Of a DNA stretch of 15,928 nt, positions 1 to 8,157 are shown piece by piece. How positions within the stretch are numbered: the stretch's first letter is position 1; each line of letters starts with the position of its first letter. The translations under genes were made by a program, and so were the position numbers. The DNA comes from an uncultured Spartobacteria bacterium (lineage in GTDB: Bacteria; Verrucomicrobiota; Verrucomicrobiia; Chthoniobacterales; JAATET01). The stretch is from positions 1-15,928 of the forward strand of contig CALGTD010000162.1 of NCBI GenBank assembly GCA_937901895.1, in the 5' to 3' direction. Below the pieces are notes generated by a model. It had not been told where the DNA came from. It made no database searches and saw nothing but the letters and a program-made list of their open reading frames with translations.

Positions 1-163
1 TCCTTCAATAGGGTTGCTGACGACGCGTCGCAGGAGATCGAATGGTCGACACATTCGCCGGATCTCAAATGGCAAACGTCAGGGAATGCATTGACGGAAA
101 TCGCTAGGGGGCCGTGTCCGGAAACTCGCTGCCGAATGCCTGCGATTGATGGACCGGTGCCGA

Positions 164-179
164 CGAGACGGTCGTCTCG
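164..179 (-). terminator. GC-rich hairpin just after the last operon gene
   Basis: CGAGAC and GTCTCG (164-169 and 174-179) pair as a 6-base-pair stem with loop GGTC, three bases beyond the stop of the helicase gene. No T run follows on the minus strand, so it may be a weak or factor-dependent terminator, or a stabilising 3' end. The remaining bases 1-163 contain no gene that I can support. Confidence 0.35.
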
Positions 180-182
180 GTG

Positions 183-2240
183 CTATCGGCTGTGCTTTGC
201 CGCGAGGTCGTCCAGAAACTCGGAGCCTGGTTCGACGCCCGACAGTAGCAGGCGGTCGCGGGCGCGCGTCGCCGCGACGTATAGCAGGTGGCGCTCGGTT
301 TCCTGGACAGCTTCAAGGTCGTTGATGTCCCCGATACCGATCAAGCGGCGTGAATCGGGCAGAACGTCTTCGTCGAGAGCCATCACCGCCACAACGCGAA
401 ACTCGAGACCCTTGGCATCATGCATCGTTAAGATGACGGGCTGAATGCCCGCGGCGTCTGCCGCTGCTGTGGCGCGCCTCATCAGGTGCTCGCTCCGGAC
501 TAGGATCGCGATCTCGCCCTCGGGCACTCGCTCGCAAATGCTCCCTTTCAACCATTGGGAAACAGCCGAGATTTCCTCCTCAGCATCGCCAAGCAGCATC
601 ACGCTCGGCTCCGGGCCATCGAACACTGAAACCGTGCCGCGTCGGCTCTCTTCTATGCCGTCTTGATCCACGATTTCCGACCCAAGCAGTCGGTCGGCAG
701 TGCTGCGGATCTGGTGAGAGGTGCGGTAACAAACCTTCAGGATTTGCGCACGCCCGCGCACATCGAGCCCCAAGCGCGCCAAGGAGAATGGGAGGTGGAA
801 AATTCGCTGGCCGAGGTCGCCAGTGAAGAAAAGTGCGTCGCGCCCGCCGGTGCGACCAACCGCGGCCAGGAACTTGGCCTGTGCCACTGACAGGTCTTGT
901 GCTTCATCTATCACAACGTGGGTGAATGGCGCCTGGCCACCGTTATCGAGCCAATCCGTCAATCTCCCATAAAGGTCGGCGAGAGTGACCAGATTGCGCT
1001 CAGCGAGCCATTTTCTGACAAACGCGAAAGCCGCCCAAGCCGCCTCGCGCTGCTTTGAGCCCAGCCGCGTCCGGCGACCGATGCGAGGCACGACGGCATA
1101 TTCTTCACCGCTGCGCAGTCCCCAAGCGTCCACGAGCTCGGTCCATTCCTCGATCAGAAATTGGCGTTCGAGGTTATTGCCCAGCCCTGCCGACACGGCG
1201 GCTTCCATGGCTTGTGTGATGTGATTATCCGTGGCCAGCTGTGGGTCACCGAAATGCAGCTTGAAGAGTTTGGCCGCAGCCTCATCGATTGCGCGAACGG
1301 AAATCCGTCTGCGGCGTTCAGGATGCGCCGCGGTCAGCAACTCGATCTTAGTGGAAAGATTGGCGGCCAGTTTTTCGGAGAATGTGGTGAGGAGGATTTG
1401 TGCATCGTCGCGCGATGCGAGATGCACGGCGCGATGTAGCGCAACGATCGTCTTTCCGGTGCCAGCCGAACCCGAGACGCGCGCCGGGCCCAACCAGTCG
1501 CGCGTCACCGGCGCGCGCTGCGCGGGGTGCAGGAACACGGCCCACTGGTCGAATGGCGCGTTGAGCGCGGCGCGCAATTCCTCGATACCATCGACTGCGC
1601 GGAAGCGGCGCATTGCGTCAGGGTGGCTGAACGGGTCAGCGCCAGGTGCCGCAGGCAGCACCATATGATCCGCGAGACGGCCGCCGGTCGCATGATCGAG
1701 CAGAGCCTCCGCAGCCTCGTCAGGCAGCGCGGCAAAGAGCCCATCGACGCTTGCCGCGTCGGAATCGCGCACCGCATCTAGCCAGTCACGGGGAACGCCA
1801 ACATTCAGCAGTTCGTCGTCGCTCAGTTCGGCAAAGGGCCTATGCGCGGCCACCGGTTGAACTGGAACATCTGGTGCACCGGCTTCCCCCACGGTGTAAA
1901 CGAGACGCTCCTCGGTGCGCTCGACCACCTCGACGATTTGCATCGCGCCGGTGCGTTCGTGCGGCACAATTTTGCGGCGCTCGGCCCAACGATATGCGTC
2001 ATCATGATGATCGACCCAGGCAAGCAACGTGTGCTCGCCATCCTTGTGCAGGACGATGCGAATGTCCTGATTGACCCTCGCGGTCCAGAAACCCGGCGAG
2101 GCTTCGACACGGTGCAGTTGGAGTCCGTTGCCCGCCTCGTCCTGCGCCAAGTCGAACGCCGTAATCTTCACCTGCTTTTGTTCATTGGCTGTCAGGCGAA
2201 CAAGGGCCCTGGAAAATGTCGAGGCGTAGAGGAGGGTCAT
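183..2240 (-). CDS. RelE/ParE-fold domain fused to UvrD/Rep-type (SF1) helicase
   Basis: A 685-residue protein in two parts. Residues 1-95 resemble RelE/ParE toxins: the segment IRIVLH near 60-65 followed by AWVDHHDDAYRWAERRK at 74-90 is the usual end of that fold. Residues 240-670 carry superfamily 1 helicase motifs in order: Walker A GSAGTGKT (257-264), DEAQD (445-449), GDLGQ (474-478), CYRT (504-507), HDAKGLEF (607-614) and YVAATRARDR (654-663). The likely role is an ATP-driven DNA translocase or helicase. Whether the RelE-like part cleaves RNA or only binds partners cannot be told. The start ATG overlaps the preceding stop as ATGA and has GAGGA just upstream, so it is last in the operon and translationally coupled. 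No separate nuclease domain is evident. Helicase assignment is firm; the RelE-like assignment is good but rests on similarity judged by eye. Confidence 0.93.
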   Translation of the reverse strand: MTLLYASTFSRALVRLTANEQKQVKITAFDLAQDEAGNGLQLHRVEASPGFWTARVNQDIRIVLHKDGEHTLLAWVDHHDDAYRWAERRKIVPHERTGAMQIVEVVERTEERLVYTVGEAGAPDVPVQPVAAHRPFAELSDDELLNVGVPRDWLDAVRDSDAASVDGLFAALPDEAAEALLDHATGGRLADHMVLPAAPGADPFSHPDAMRRFRAVDGIEELRAALNAPFDQWAVFLHPAQRAPVTRDWLGPARVSGSAGTGKTIVALHRAVHLASRDDAQILLTTFSEKLAANLSTKIELLTAAHPERRRRISVRAIDEAAAKLFKLHFGDPQLATDNHITQAMEAAVSAGLGNNLERQFLIEEWTELVDAWGLRSGEEYAVVPRIGRRTRLGSKQREAAWAAFAFVRKWLAERNLVTLADLYGRLTDWLDNGGQAPFTHVVIDEAQDLSVAQAKFLAAVGRTGGRDALFFTGDLGQRIFHLPFSLARLGLDVRGRAQILKVCYRTSHQIRSTADRLLGSEIVDQDGIEESRRGTVSVFDGPEPSVMLLGDAEEEISAVSQWLKGSICERVPEGEIAILVRSEHLMRRATAAADAAGIQPVILTMHDAKGLEFRVVAVMALDEDVLPDSRRLIGIGDINDLEAVQETERHLLYVAATRARDRLLLSGVEPGSEFLDDLAAKHSR

Positions 2241-2716
2241 TCCTCGTCGTCCACCTCCTCATAATACTGAAGATACTGAGCAACATCCGAACCAAATCGG
2301 CCGCGCTGTAAATTGAGTGGAGGCTCGGTCGCCGCCAACATAATGGCTTCGATATGGTTCAGGGCATCGGTAAGGCTAGGTTTCAATTCATTTTTGTCTG
2401 TTAGACCTTTGCCGGAGACCCCCCGTGTGCCAAACCAACTGAATAGCTTCCAGCGCTCGGCTAAATGATCGTCTCGATGCTGCTTCAATCGTTGAAAGAG
2501 GCACTGATCTGCACGTCCACCAGCTTGGCCGATATACATGATCCGAAACGTTTCATCGTAAAGGACATAGACGCCACGTTGGTCTCGGAAATCGACAGGC
2601 TCTTTTCGCTTGGCACCCTTCTTTTTGCCAAGCAATGAGCCTGCATTTCCTTTCCCGCCTGAGCCCCACCACACCTTTTCGCGACTCCAGAAGAGGCCGT
2701 AGTTCCGGATCAACAT
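2237..2716 (-). CDS. GIY-YIG family endonuclease, stand-alone
   Basis: A predicted 159-residue protein with a GIY-YIG nuclease core: GVY at 48-50, YIG at 61-63, a helix with R75 in LFQRLKQH, E123 in HIEAIMLAATEP and N135. These match the five conserved active-site positions of the family (two Tyr, Arg, Glu, Asn), so it is probably a metal-dependent DNA nuclease. The lysine/glycine-rich stretch 18-40 before the core could contact nucleic acid. I start it at ATG 2716, after a GGGGTGGGG run, because the longer frame up to 2884 would overlap the previous gene by 110 bases. It lies 58 bases after the DUF2971 gene and overlaps the helicase start by 4 bases. The base composition here and in the DUF2971 gene is visibly more AT-rich than in the flanking genes, which suggests separate acquisition. 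Confidence 0.85.
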   Translation of the reverse strand: MLIRNYGLFWSREKVWWGSGGKGNAGSLLGKKKGAKRKEPVDFRDQRGVYVLYDETFRIMYIGQAGGRADQCLFQRLKQHRDDHLAERWKLFSWFGTRGVSGKGLTDKNELKPSLTDALNHIEAIMLAATEPPLNLQRGRFGSDVAQYLQYYEEVDDEE

Positions 2717-2774
2717 TTGCCCCACCCCGTTGGTAGATCTGCCAAGCAAGCATTCGAAAGGAGTAAAAGTAACG

Positions 2775-3368
2775 TCATACTGAAGCGTGAAGATCTCCGC
2801 TTCGAACAGAAAGGCGATAAACGGGCACCATCCCAGCTGCGTTGCGAATGGCATTTTCGAAAGAGCTGGTTGCCCTAGATCCAAGGATTACCCGCTGAAT
2901 GGCCCCCGGTGGAAGCTCGTAAAACTCTTGATCATGGAGGACTCTAACCTCCTTCTCTGCCTCCCAATCGCTGTGTTTCGTTGTCAGAATTTTGCGCGCT
3001 ATTTGATAGGGATTAGAGTCTGTCTGCCATTTATGAATGCGAAGCCCGGAGGCATAGTCGATCCTCGTCACTGCGTAGGAAGGAAGCTTTAGTTCAATAG
3101 CCGCCCCCCTGAATTCATCGGCATAATAGGCCCACATTGCGTGAGACTTGTAAGTTTCGGAAAGGCTGCAAACTCGCAACCGGACCTTGCTGGAGTAAAT
3201 TTCCCTCACGCATTCTAGGTGGTTCGGCGAGCTTCCGGTGATCAAGGTGTCGTAGGTCCCTTCCATCGGATCATTTAAATCGCGCCAGTCAGAGCAAAAT
3301 AGCCGATTGTTCTCCAGTATATCGACTGTAAACTCCGGCCGCTGAGACGATCGAAATTTGTAATACAT
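2775..3368 (-). CDS. DUF2971 family protein
   Basis: A predicted 197-residue protein with the signature of DUF2971: an N-terminal MYYKFRS, then RLFCSDWRDLNDPMEG (22-37) and VCSLSETYKSHAMWAYYADE (66-85) followed by a G-x-x-IE segment. The biochemical function of this family is not established; members are often found near phage-defence and mobile genes, and I make no catalytic claim. The start is ATG 3368, which shares one base with the stop of the methyltransferase gene (TGATG) and follows a GGTGGTGGGGG run. A longer reading to 3485 exists but would overlap the methyltransferase by 118 bases and adds only a low-complexity leader. GC content is low for the window: I counted 28 of 60 G or C at 3001-3060, against 42 of 60 at 4681-4740 in the neighbouring gene. 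Confidence 0.82.
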   Translation of the reverse strand: MYYKFRSSQRPEFTVDILENNRLFCSDWRDLNDPMEGTYDTLITGSSPNHLECVREIYSSKVRLRVCSLSETYKSHAMWAYYADEFRGAAIELKLPSYAVTRIDYASGLRIHKWQTDSNPYQIARKILTTKHSDWEAEKEVRVLHDQEFYELPPGAIQRVILGSRATSSFENAIRNAAGMVPVYRLSVRSGDLHASV

Positions 3369-6172
3369 CAAACCCCCACCACCTTCATCACTTCGTCCCC
3401 GAGGTGATTGATGACCTTTACTGCCACCTTGCCGCTCGCAGGCTTGGGGAACGGCCGAGAACGAGTGCGTTTCAAGCTTTCCCATGCCTCGGCATCGATC
3501 TCCGCCTTAAGCGTAGTTTTGAGCGCCCTGTAGGGGTCGTTCGCGCCCGGGAAGTATGCGTGGCGAACAAAAAAGCTCTCGTAATTATAGTCGGTGTCGA
3601 TGAACCACACGGCGATGTCGTCGGCCGCGCCGCTGACAATCTCGCCACCCTTATACATGTCGACCCCCTCGACCTCGATGCTGATGCAGCCGTCGCCCTC
3701 GTCATGCACCCGAATGTCGGGCTCGCCGAACACGGTGAACAAGTTGCCCGCGCCGGTATTGGCGAGATCGGGCATGTGCAGATCGGGGTTGATCCGCGCC
3801 TGAAGCACGGTGAGCGCGCCCATGCGATCGAATTCGGATGCATGGGCATCGAAGTTGAAGGATGCGGCGATCAGCAGGTCGAAGCCCGCCTCCATCGCCT
3901 CGCGCGCGGCAGCGGTGAGGTCGGCGCGGGCGACGGTGCCATATTCGGGGCCGACCAGGATCGCGGCGCGGCGCGTGGGGCTGTCAGACAGCGCATCGCT
4001 CTCGCCCTCGGAGGCCTGACGCACGGCACCCTCAGCACAGATCCACTTGCCGGGCCATGGTTTGAGCGAGGCGAAGACGAGGCGATCGGCCTTGTGCGGT
4101 TGCTGCACGCCGGAGCGCTTGAGGTTCTCCAGCACCATCTCCGCAAAGTCGGCGCTTTCGGCCGCAGCGCCCTTTTGTCGGCGGCCCTCGGCGGCTTCGA
4201 GTTCGTCGAACAGGCTGTCGTCCACATCCATTGCGGGCACGCGGTGGGGCGAGAGGCTTTCGACCGTGAACGGCCCGGCGACGCGGACACGGCTTTTGTC
4301 CTCATAGGGCTGGTCATAGAGATATTCGGTGTCAGCCTTCGCCGCGATCGAGGCGTCGATCTCCTTCTGTCGGGCAATGCGCTGTTCCCACCACGCGGCA
4401 TGCGCGGTGCGTGCCGCATCGGACCAGCCAACCGCCGCTTCGCGCGGGATTTCCCATTCCTGCCAATTTGTCCCCAGCGCCGAATTCAGCGCTTCGCGCA
4501 GCGGTTCGAGCCGGGTCTGATACTCTTCCCAGATCGTGTCGATTTCGGCATTGTTGGCGATGGATTTGAGCGTGATGTGCGGCACACGCTTGTAGATGAA
4601 GCCCTGGCGGACGCGGCCATAAGTGGGCGTGTCGGCGGGGACGGAGCGCGTCACCTCCGCTTCCTTCACCTGCCCCTCGCGGCTGTCGGCGAGCAGATAC
4701 CAAGGATAGCGCGCGCCCATGATCCGCGCGCGGGCGAGTGCGAGCGCCACTCGGCTGGTGTCGATCGTGATCCAGCGCCGCCCCCATTGCTCGGCGACAT
4801 AAGCGGTGGTGCCCGATCCGCATGTGGGATCGAGGACCAGGTCGCCGGGGTCGGTTGTCATCAGGATGCAGCGGGCCACTACTGCGGTAGAAGTCTGCAC
4901 TACATAAGTTTTATCAGTGGCACCTGCGAGATCGTTCCAAATGTTGGTGCGCGTCGAAACAGAAAAATCGCTGAACGTCCGCGCATAGCGAATGGAAGTA
5001 GCCAACGGGATCAAGCGACTGGCACGTTTGAGCCTCTCCATTCCACTTTCATTAGTTTTCCAACGACTTTGCATCGTTGGCCGATAAACCTTGCCGCCTA
5101 GGTCAACGGGAAACCAACTTGCGGCACCTTCGCCTTTGTCGCGACCCGCCGATGCAGACTGTAAAGGATCGGGCGCCACGAGATTCTCAGCGGAAGGCGT
5201 CCCGAGAAATTCGCTTTTGGGTCGCAGCGATCCGTCGTCGTTACGCACCAGCGTGAAACGACCGGAGTCTTCTTCGGTCAGTCGACGCTGATCGTAAAGT
5301 GCCCGGTATTTGAGTCGGGGCCGGCTCTTAGCGAACCAAAGCACATAATCCGCAACGCCGCCGAGGTATTCAGCGAATGTCGAGCCTGCCTTCTGGACGG
5401 TTATCTCGCTGACGAAGTTCTCATCCCCAAACACCTCATCCATCAGCGCTCGAACGCGGTGCACATTCTCATCCCCGATCTGCACGAACACGCTGCCGCT
5501 CTCGGTCAGCAAGTCGCGCGCGACGGTCAGCCGGTCGCGGAGGTAGGTGAGGTAGCTGTGGATGCCATCGGCCCAGGTATCGCGGAACGCCTTCACCTGT
5601 TCGGGCTCGCGGCTGAAATGATCGGCCTTGCCGTCCTTCACGTCACGGCTGGTGGTCGACCATTGGAAGTTTGAGTTGAACTTGATGCCATAAGGCGGAT
5701 CGAAATAGATGCACTGGACCTTGCCCTTCAGCCCCTCACGCTCGGCAAGGCTGGCCATGACCTTCAGGCCATCGCCCAGGATCATGCGGTTCGACCAATG
5801 CTGGTCATGCTCGTAAAATTCGGTGCGCTGATCAGGCTCGATCCCGTTGAAATCGGCGAACAGGTCGGGCGCGATCTCGGGCTCGGCGCGGCGCGAGGCA
5901 GCGCGCTTCAGATCCTCGATCAGCGCCTTGGGGTGGATCTTTTCCTGGATATAGAGGGGGGGCGCCTCGACGATCAGTTCGGACCAGTCGGCCATATCCT
6001 TGCCGCGCCACACCAGCTGCGGATCAAGATCGGGATTGCGCCGCTCATAGGCCACGCGGATCGGCGTCTTCACCTCGGGCGGCACAAACGCCTCCAGCTC
6101 CGCTGTCGGCGCGTTACGGCGGGTGGCCTCGTCATGGGTGAGCGTGTCGACGGTAAGGGGCTTCTTGGCCAT
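3368..6172 (-). CDS. Site-specific DNA methyltransferase (type III Mod-like, beta class) with long C-terminal extension
   Basis: A 934-residue predicted N6-adenine or N4-cytosine methyltransferase. The catalytic motif DPPY is at 158-161 (context YFDPPYGIKFNSNFQW) and comes before the S-adenosylmethionine motif DPTCGSGTT at 448-456. That order is the beta class, which includes type III Mod subunits. Residues about 255-435 between them are the likely target-recognition region; their DNA is less GC-rich than the flanks. Type III Mod proteins are usually about 550-700 residues, so the roughly 440-residue C-terminal part (490-934) is extra and I do not recognise a domain in it. The start ATG overlaps the DUF262 stop as TAATG. 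It probably marks host DNA for the nucleases in the operon and may form a complex with the Res-like protein at 9165-12179. Methyltransferase identity is firm; the base methylated and the target site are unknown. Confidence 0.94.
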   Translation of the reverse strand: MAKKPLTVDTLTHDEATRRNAPTAELEAFVPPEVKTPIRVAYERRNPDLDPQLVWRGKDMADWSELIVEAPPLYIQEKIHPKALIEDLKRAASRRAEPEIAPDLFADFNGIEPDQRTEFYEHDQHWSNRMILGDGLKVMASLAEREGLKGKVQCIYFDPPYGIKFNSNFQWSTTSRDVKDGKADHFSREPEQVKAFRDTWADGIHSYLTYLRDRLTVARDLLTESGSVFVQIGDENVHRVRALMDEVFGDENFVSEITVQKAGSTFAEYLGGVADYVLWFAKSRPRLKYRALYDQRRLTEEDSGRFTLVRNDDGSLRPKSEFLGTPSAENLVAPDPLQSASAGRDKGEGAASWFPVDLGGKVYRPTMQSRWKTNESGMERLKRASRLIPLATSIRYARTFSDFSVSTRTNIWNDLAGATDKTYVVQTSTAVVARCILMTTDPGDLVLDPTCGSGTTAYVAEQWGRRWITIDTSRVALALARARIMGARYPWYLLADSREGQVKEAEVTRSVPADTPTYGRVRQGFIYKRVPHITLKSIANNAEIDTIWEEYQTRLEPLREALNSALGTNWQEWEIPREAAVGWSDAARTAHAAWWEQRIARQKEIDASIAAKADTEYLYDQPYEDKSRVRVAGPFTVESLSPHRVPAMDVDDSLFDELEAAEGRRQKGAAAESADFAEMVLENLKRSGVQQPHKADRLVFASLKPWPGKWICAEGAVRQASEGESDALSDSPTRRAAILVGPEYGTVARADLTAAAREAMEAGFDLLIAASFNFDAHASEFDRMGALTVLQARINPDLHMPDLANTGAGNLFTVFGEPDIRVHDEGDGCISIEVEGVDMYKGGEIVSGAADDIAVWFIDTDYNYESFFVRHAYFPGANDPYRALKTTLKAEIDAEAWESLKRTRSRPFPKPASGKVAVKVINHLGDEVMKVVGV

Positions 6173-8037
6173 TATATTGCGGCTTCCATCCGGTCTTCTT
6201 CGTCAACGGTGACGTCATCTACGGCGATTCCTTCTTCCGGTTCGGCCCGATCAATCACATCTTTCCCCATCGCGTTTCCAGCAAGCGCACTCAACTTGGC
6301 CATGCGATCTGCGAAAAACGCTTCGAAATCGTCGGCGCGCAGAAGAACCGGATCAATCAGGTGAGAACGTAGGATGTCGTCCAACGCCTCGCTTGTCATA
6401 CCCGTGCGCCTTTCGATCCGCGCAAGATAGACTGAAGGCGCGTCACCTCGGAGGATCGCACGATTGGTTTCCGCCGACATCGGCGTCTTGTTGACGATCG
6501 AATTGTAGGTGGCTGGCGGAATCCCGTTCTTCTCACACCAGTCAACCGGGAAGACATGATGGATGTCGATCGGGTCCTGATAGACGGTCATCAGCTCGAC
6601 GCCCTTGCCGCTCACAAAATCGATGCAACCGGAACGCATGAGCAGCGCATGAAAACCCTTATATGCAGCAGAACCTCGTGTGCGAAGGGTCAGAAGACGA
6701 TCGGTCTGGAAATGCGTATCGAACAGGGTGCGTGGCATCGGGCCGCCTTCCAGCCAGGCTTCGATCTCAACCACGTCACGCGCGATCTTGGTCTCGGTGC
6801 TGGAGCCGTAATATTCTCCCAGAACGCCGGACCAGAACCAGCGCGCCAACTGTTGTCGAAAGGCCGCGTTGTTTGCCTTGCTTTTCAATACAGCAAACAA
6901 CGATGCGAGCGCGACGATTTGAGGCGGGTAGGGGACATCCCAAGCCCACAGGATACGTTGGTCGTTTAGAAATTTGGCGGCTTCTATGAAGCCTGCTTCC
7001 ACAGCGTCGGCGTGCCGCTTATACGCCTCCAGCGGCAGCGAGAGCAGGGCTTCGCGTTTACAGCTAACCGGCGGCAGGTCGGCACCCTCCTTTCCTTCCG
7101 CCGCACGATCGGCACGCACGTCGCGCGTATGCAGGATGGTGCAAGCTTGCAGGAAGTCGAGATTGCCAAGCTTCGCAAAAACTCCGTTGTCGGGCGTTGT
7201 CTTTCTGATACGGCCGAGGCGGCCGTGTTCGCTCTTGGTGCCGGCCCAGTCGCGGCGCAGATCGAACTCTTTACCGGCATAGATAGCCGTAAGCAGCTCG
7301 AAGGCATCCAGCTTAACCCCTCCGACATTCACCTTTTCGAAAATTGTGCAGACCGCTTCGCGACCGTTTTCCTTCGTAAGGCGGATGATGGGCATTTCAT
7401 ATTTCTGGATGCGTTTGATGACGTTTTGCTTGAAGCGCTTCTCCTGATCTGACACGTCTTCGCCCCGCTCTTTCCAGAAGTCACGCCAGCCATAGATCCA
7501 GTCGTCTTCGTCGAAGACCTGATCAAGCGGGAACATGTGCTGTTCGAATTGCAGCGCAGCGGTAGAGACATCGAGATCGACCTCGCGTCCAAACGGCTTC
7601 ATCCGACGACGATCTCCGCCGACAAGCTGAATTGCGTCTTCAAAGCTCTGGCCCTCTCCGACGGCCGTCGGAATGTGGACAAACAGATGACGCTCCACCT
7701 TCAAACCTTTTACGTTCTTCAGACAAGCGGGCGAGTCCGTGTAGAGCGCCTGATAGAGTGAGGTCATGCGCTGTTGTCCATCTAGCAGCAGATGATCGGG
7801 CTCGACGTTGCCGAAGCTCGTGCCTTCGATCCCGCGCGGCTGGAAATCGACCTCACCGCCGCGTTCAAGGGTTAACAGAGCGCCGACGGGATAGCCTCGC
7901 GCAATGCTGGAGAGTAGACTGACCACCGCATCCTCGCTCCAAACATAGTCGCGTTGAAATTCGGGAAGCTGAAGTTCACCGGCATGCACCTGTTCGAGCA
8001 GCTTTTCGAGCGTGGTCTTCGTGCTATCGAAACTCAT
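6172..8037 (-). CDS. DUF262-HNH nuclease (GmrSD-like)
   Basis: A predicted 621-residue protein. The N-terminus has the DUF262 (ParB-like nucleotide-binding) signature: ELQLPEFQRDYVWSEDAV (21-38) and LLLDGQQRMTSLYQAL (83-98). Near the C-terminus is an HNH-like nuclease segment: DIHHVFPVDW (491-500), then NSIVNKTPMSAETNRAI (512-528), giving candidate residues H493, H494, N516 and N525. This is the single-chain arrangement of GmrSD-type enzymes, some of which cut modified phage DNA in an NTP-dependent way. The tail (about 599-618) is acidic. Start ATG 8037 is preceded by GAGGGGG at a good distance; the frame extends to 8094 but lacks such a site there. The gene is 120 bases after the PD-(D/E)XK gene and overlaps the methyltransferase start by one base. 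The family is clear; the actual substrate here is unknown. Confidence 0.91.
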   Translation of the reverse strand: MSFDSTKTTLEKLLEQVHAGELQLPEFQRDYVWSEDAVVSLLSSIARGYPVGALLTLERGGEVDFQPRGIEGTSFGNVEPDHLLLDGQQRMTSLYQALYTDSPACLKNVKGLKVERHLFVHIPTAVGEGQSFEDAIQLVGGDRRRMKPFGREVDLDVSTAALQFEQHMFPLDQVFDEDDWIYGWRDFWKERGEDVSDQEKRFKQNVIKRIQKYEMPIIRLTKENGREAVCTIFEKVNVGGVKLDAFELLTAIYAGKEFDLRRDWAGTKSEHGRLGRIRKTTPDNGVFAKLGNLDFLQACTILHTRDVRADRAAEGKEGADLPPVSCKREALLSLPLEAYKRHADAVEAGFIEAAKFLNDQRILWAWDVPYPPQIVALASLFAVLKSKANNAAFRQQLARWFWSGVLGEYYGSSTETKIARDVVEIEAWLEGGPMPRTLFDTHFQTDRLLTLRTRGSAAYKGFHALLMRSGCIDFVSGKGVELMTVYQDPIDIHHVFPVDWCEKNGIPPATYNSIVNKTPMSAETNRAILRGDAPSVYLARIERRTGMTSEALDDILRSHLIDPVLLRADDFEAFFADRMAKLSALAGNAMGKDVIDRAEPEEGIAVDDVTVDEEDRMEAAI

Positions 8038-8157
8038 ACCTACACCCCCTCGGTCGTTTCGTTCAGGCCCGCCACCCCGCGGGCAATCGTCCAAGGCTGT
8101 TTAGCGTGGAGACGCGCTCCAATGCCCCGCGTGCCTCGCTGAAAGCGGCTGACCCCT

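Noticed and set aside
1..90. Open frame entering from the left edge on the plus strand
   Set aside because: It runs on only as the antisense of the helicase gene, with no family signature, so it is probably chance.
2717..2884. Longer N-terminus for the GIY-YIG gene
   Set aside because: It would overlap the DUF2971 gene by 110 bases and adds nothing resembling the family; ATG 2716 has a purine-rich site.
3369..3485. Longer N-terminus for the DUF2971 gene
   Set aside because: It overlaps the methyltransferase C-terminus, while the family signature begins at MYYKFRS with a TGATG junction.
3404..5101. A 565-codon open frame on the plus strand inside the methyltransferase gene
   Set aside because: It is antisense to a gene with clear catalytic motifs, has no recognisable domain, and long antisense frames are normal in GC-rich DNA.
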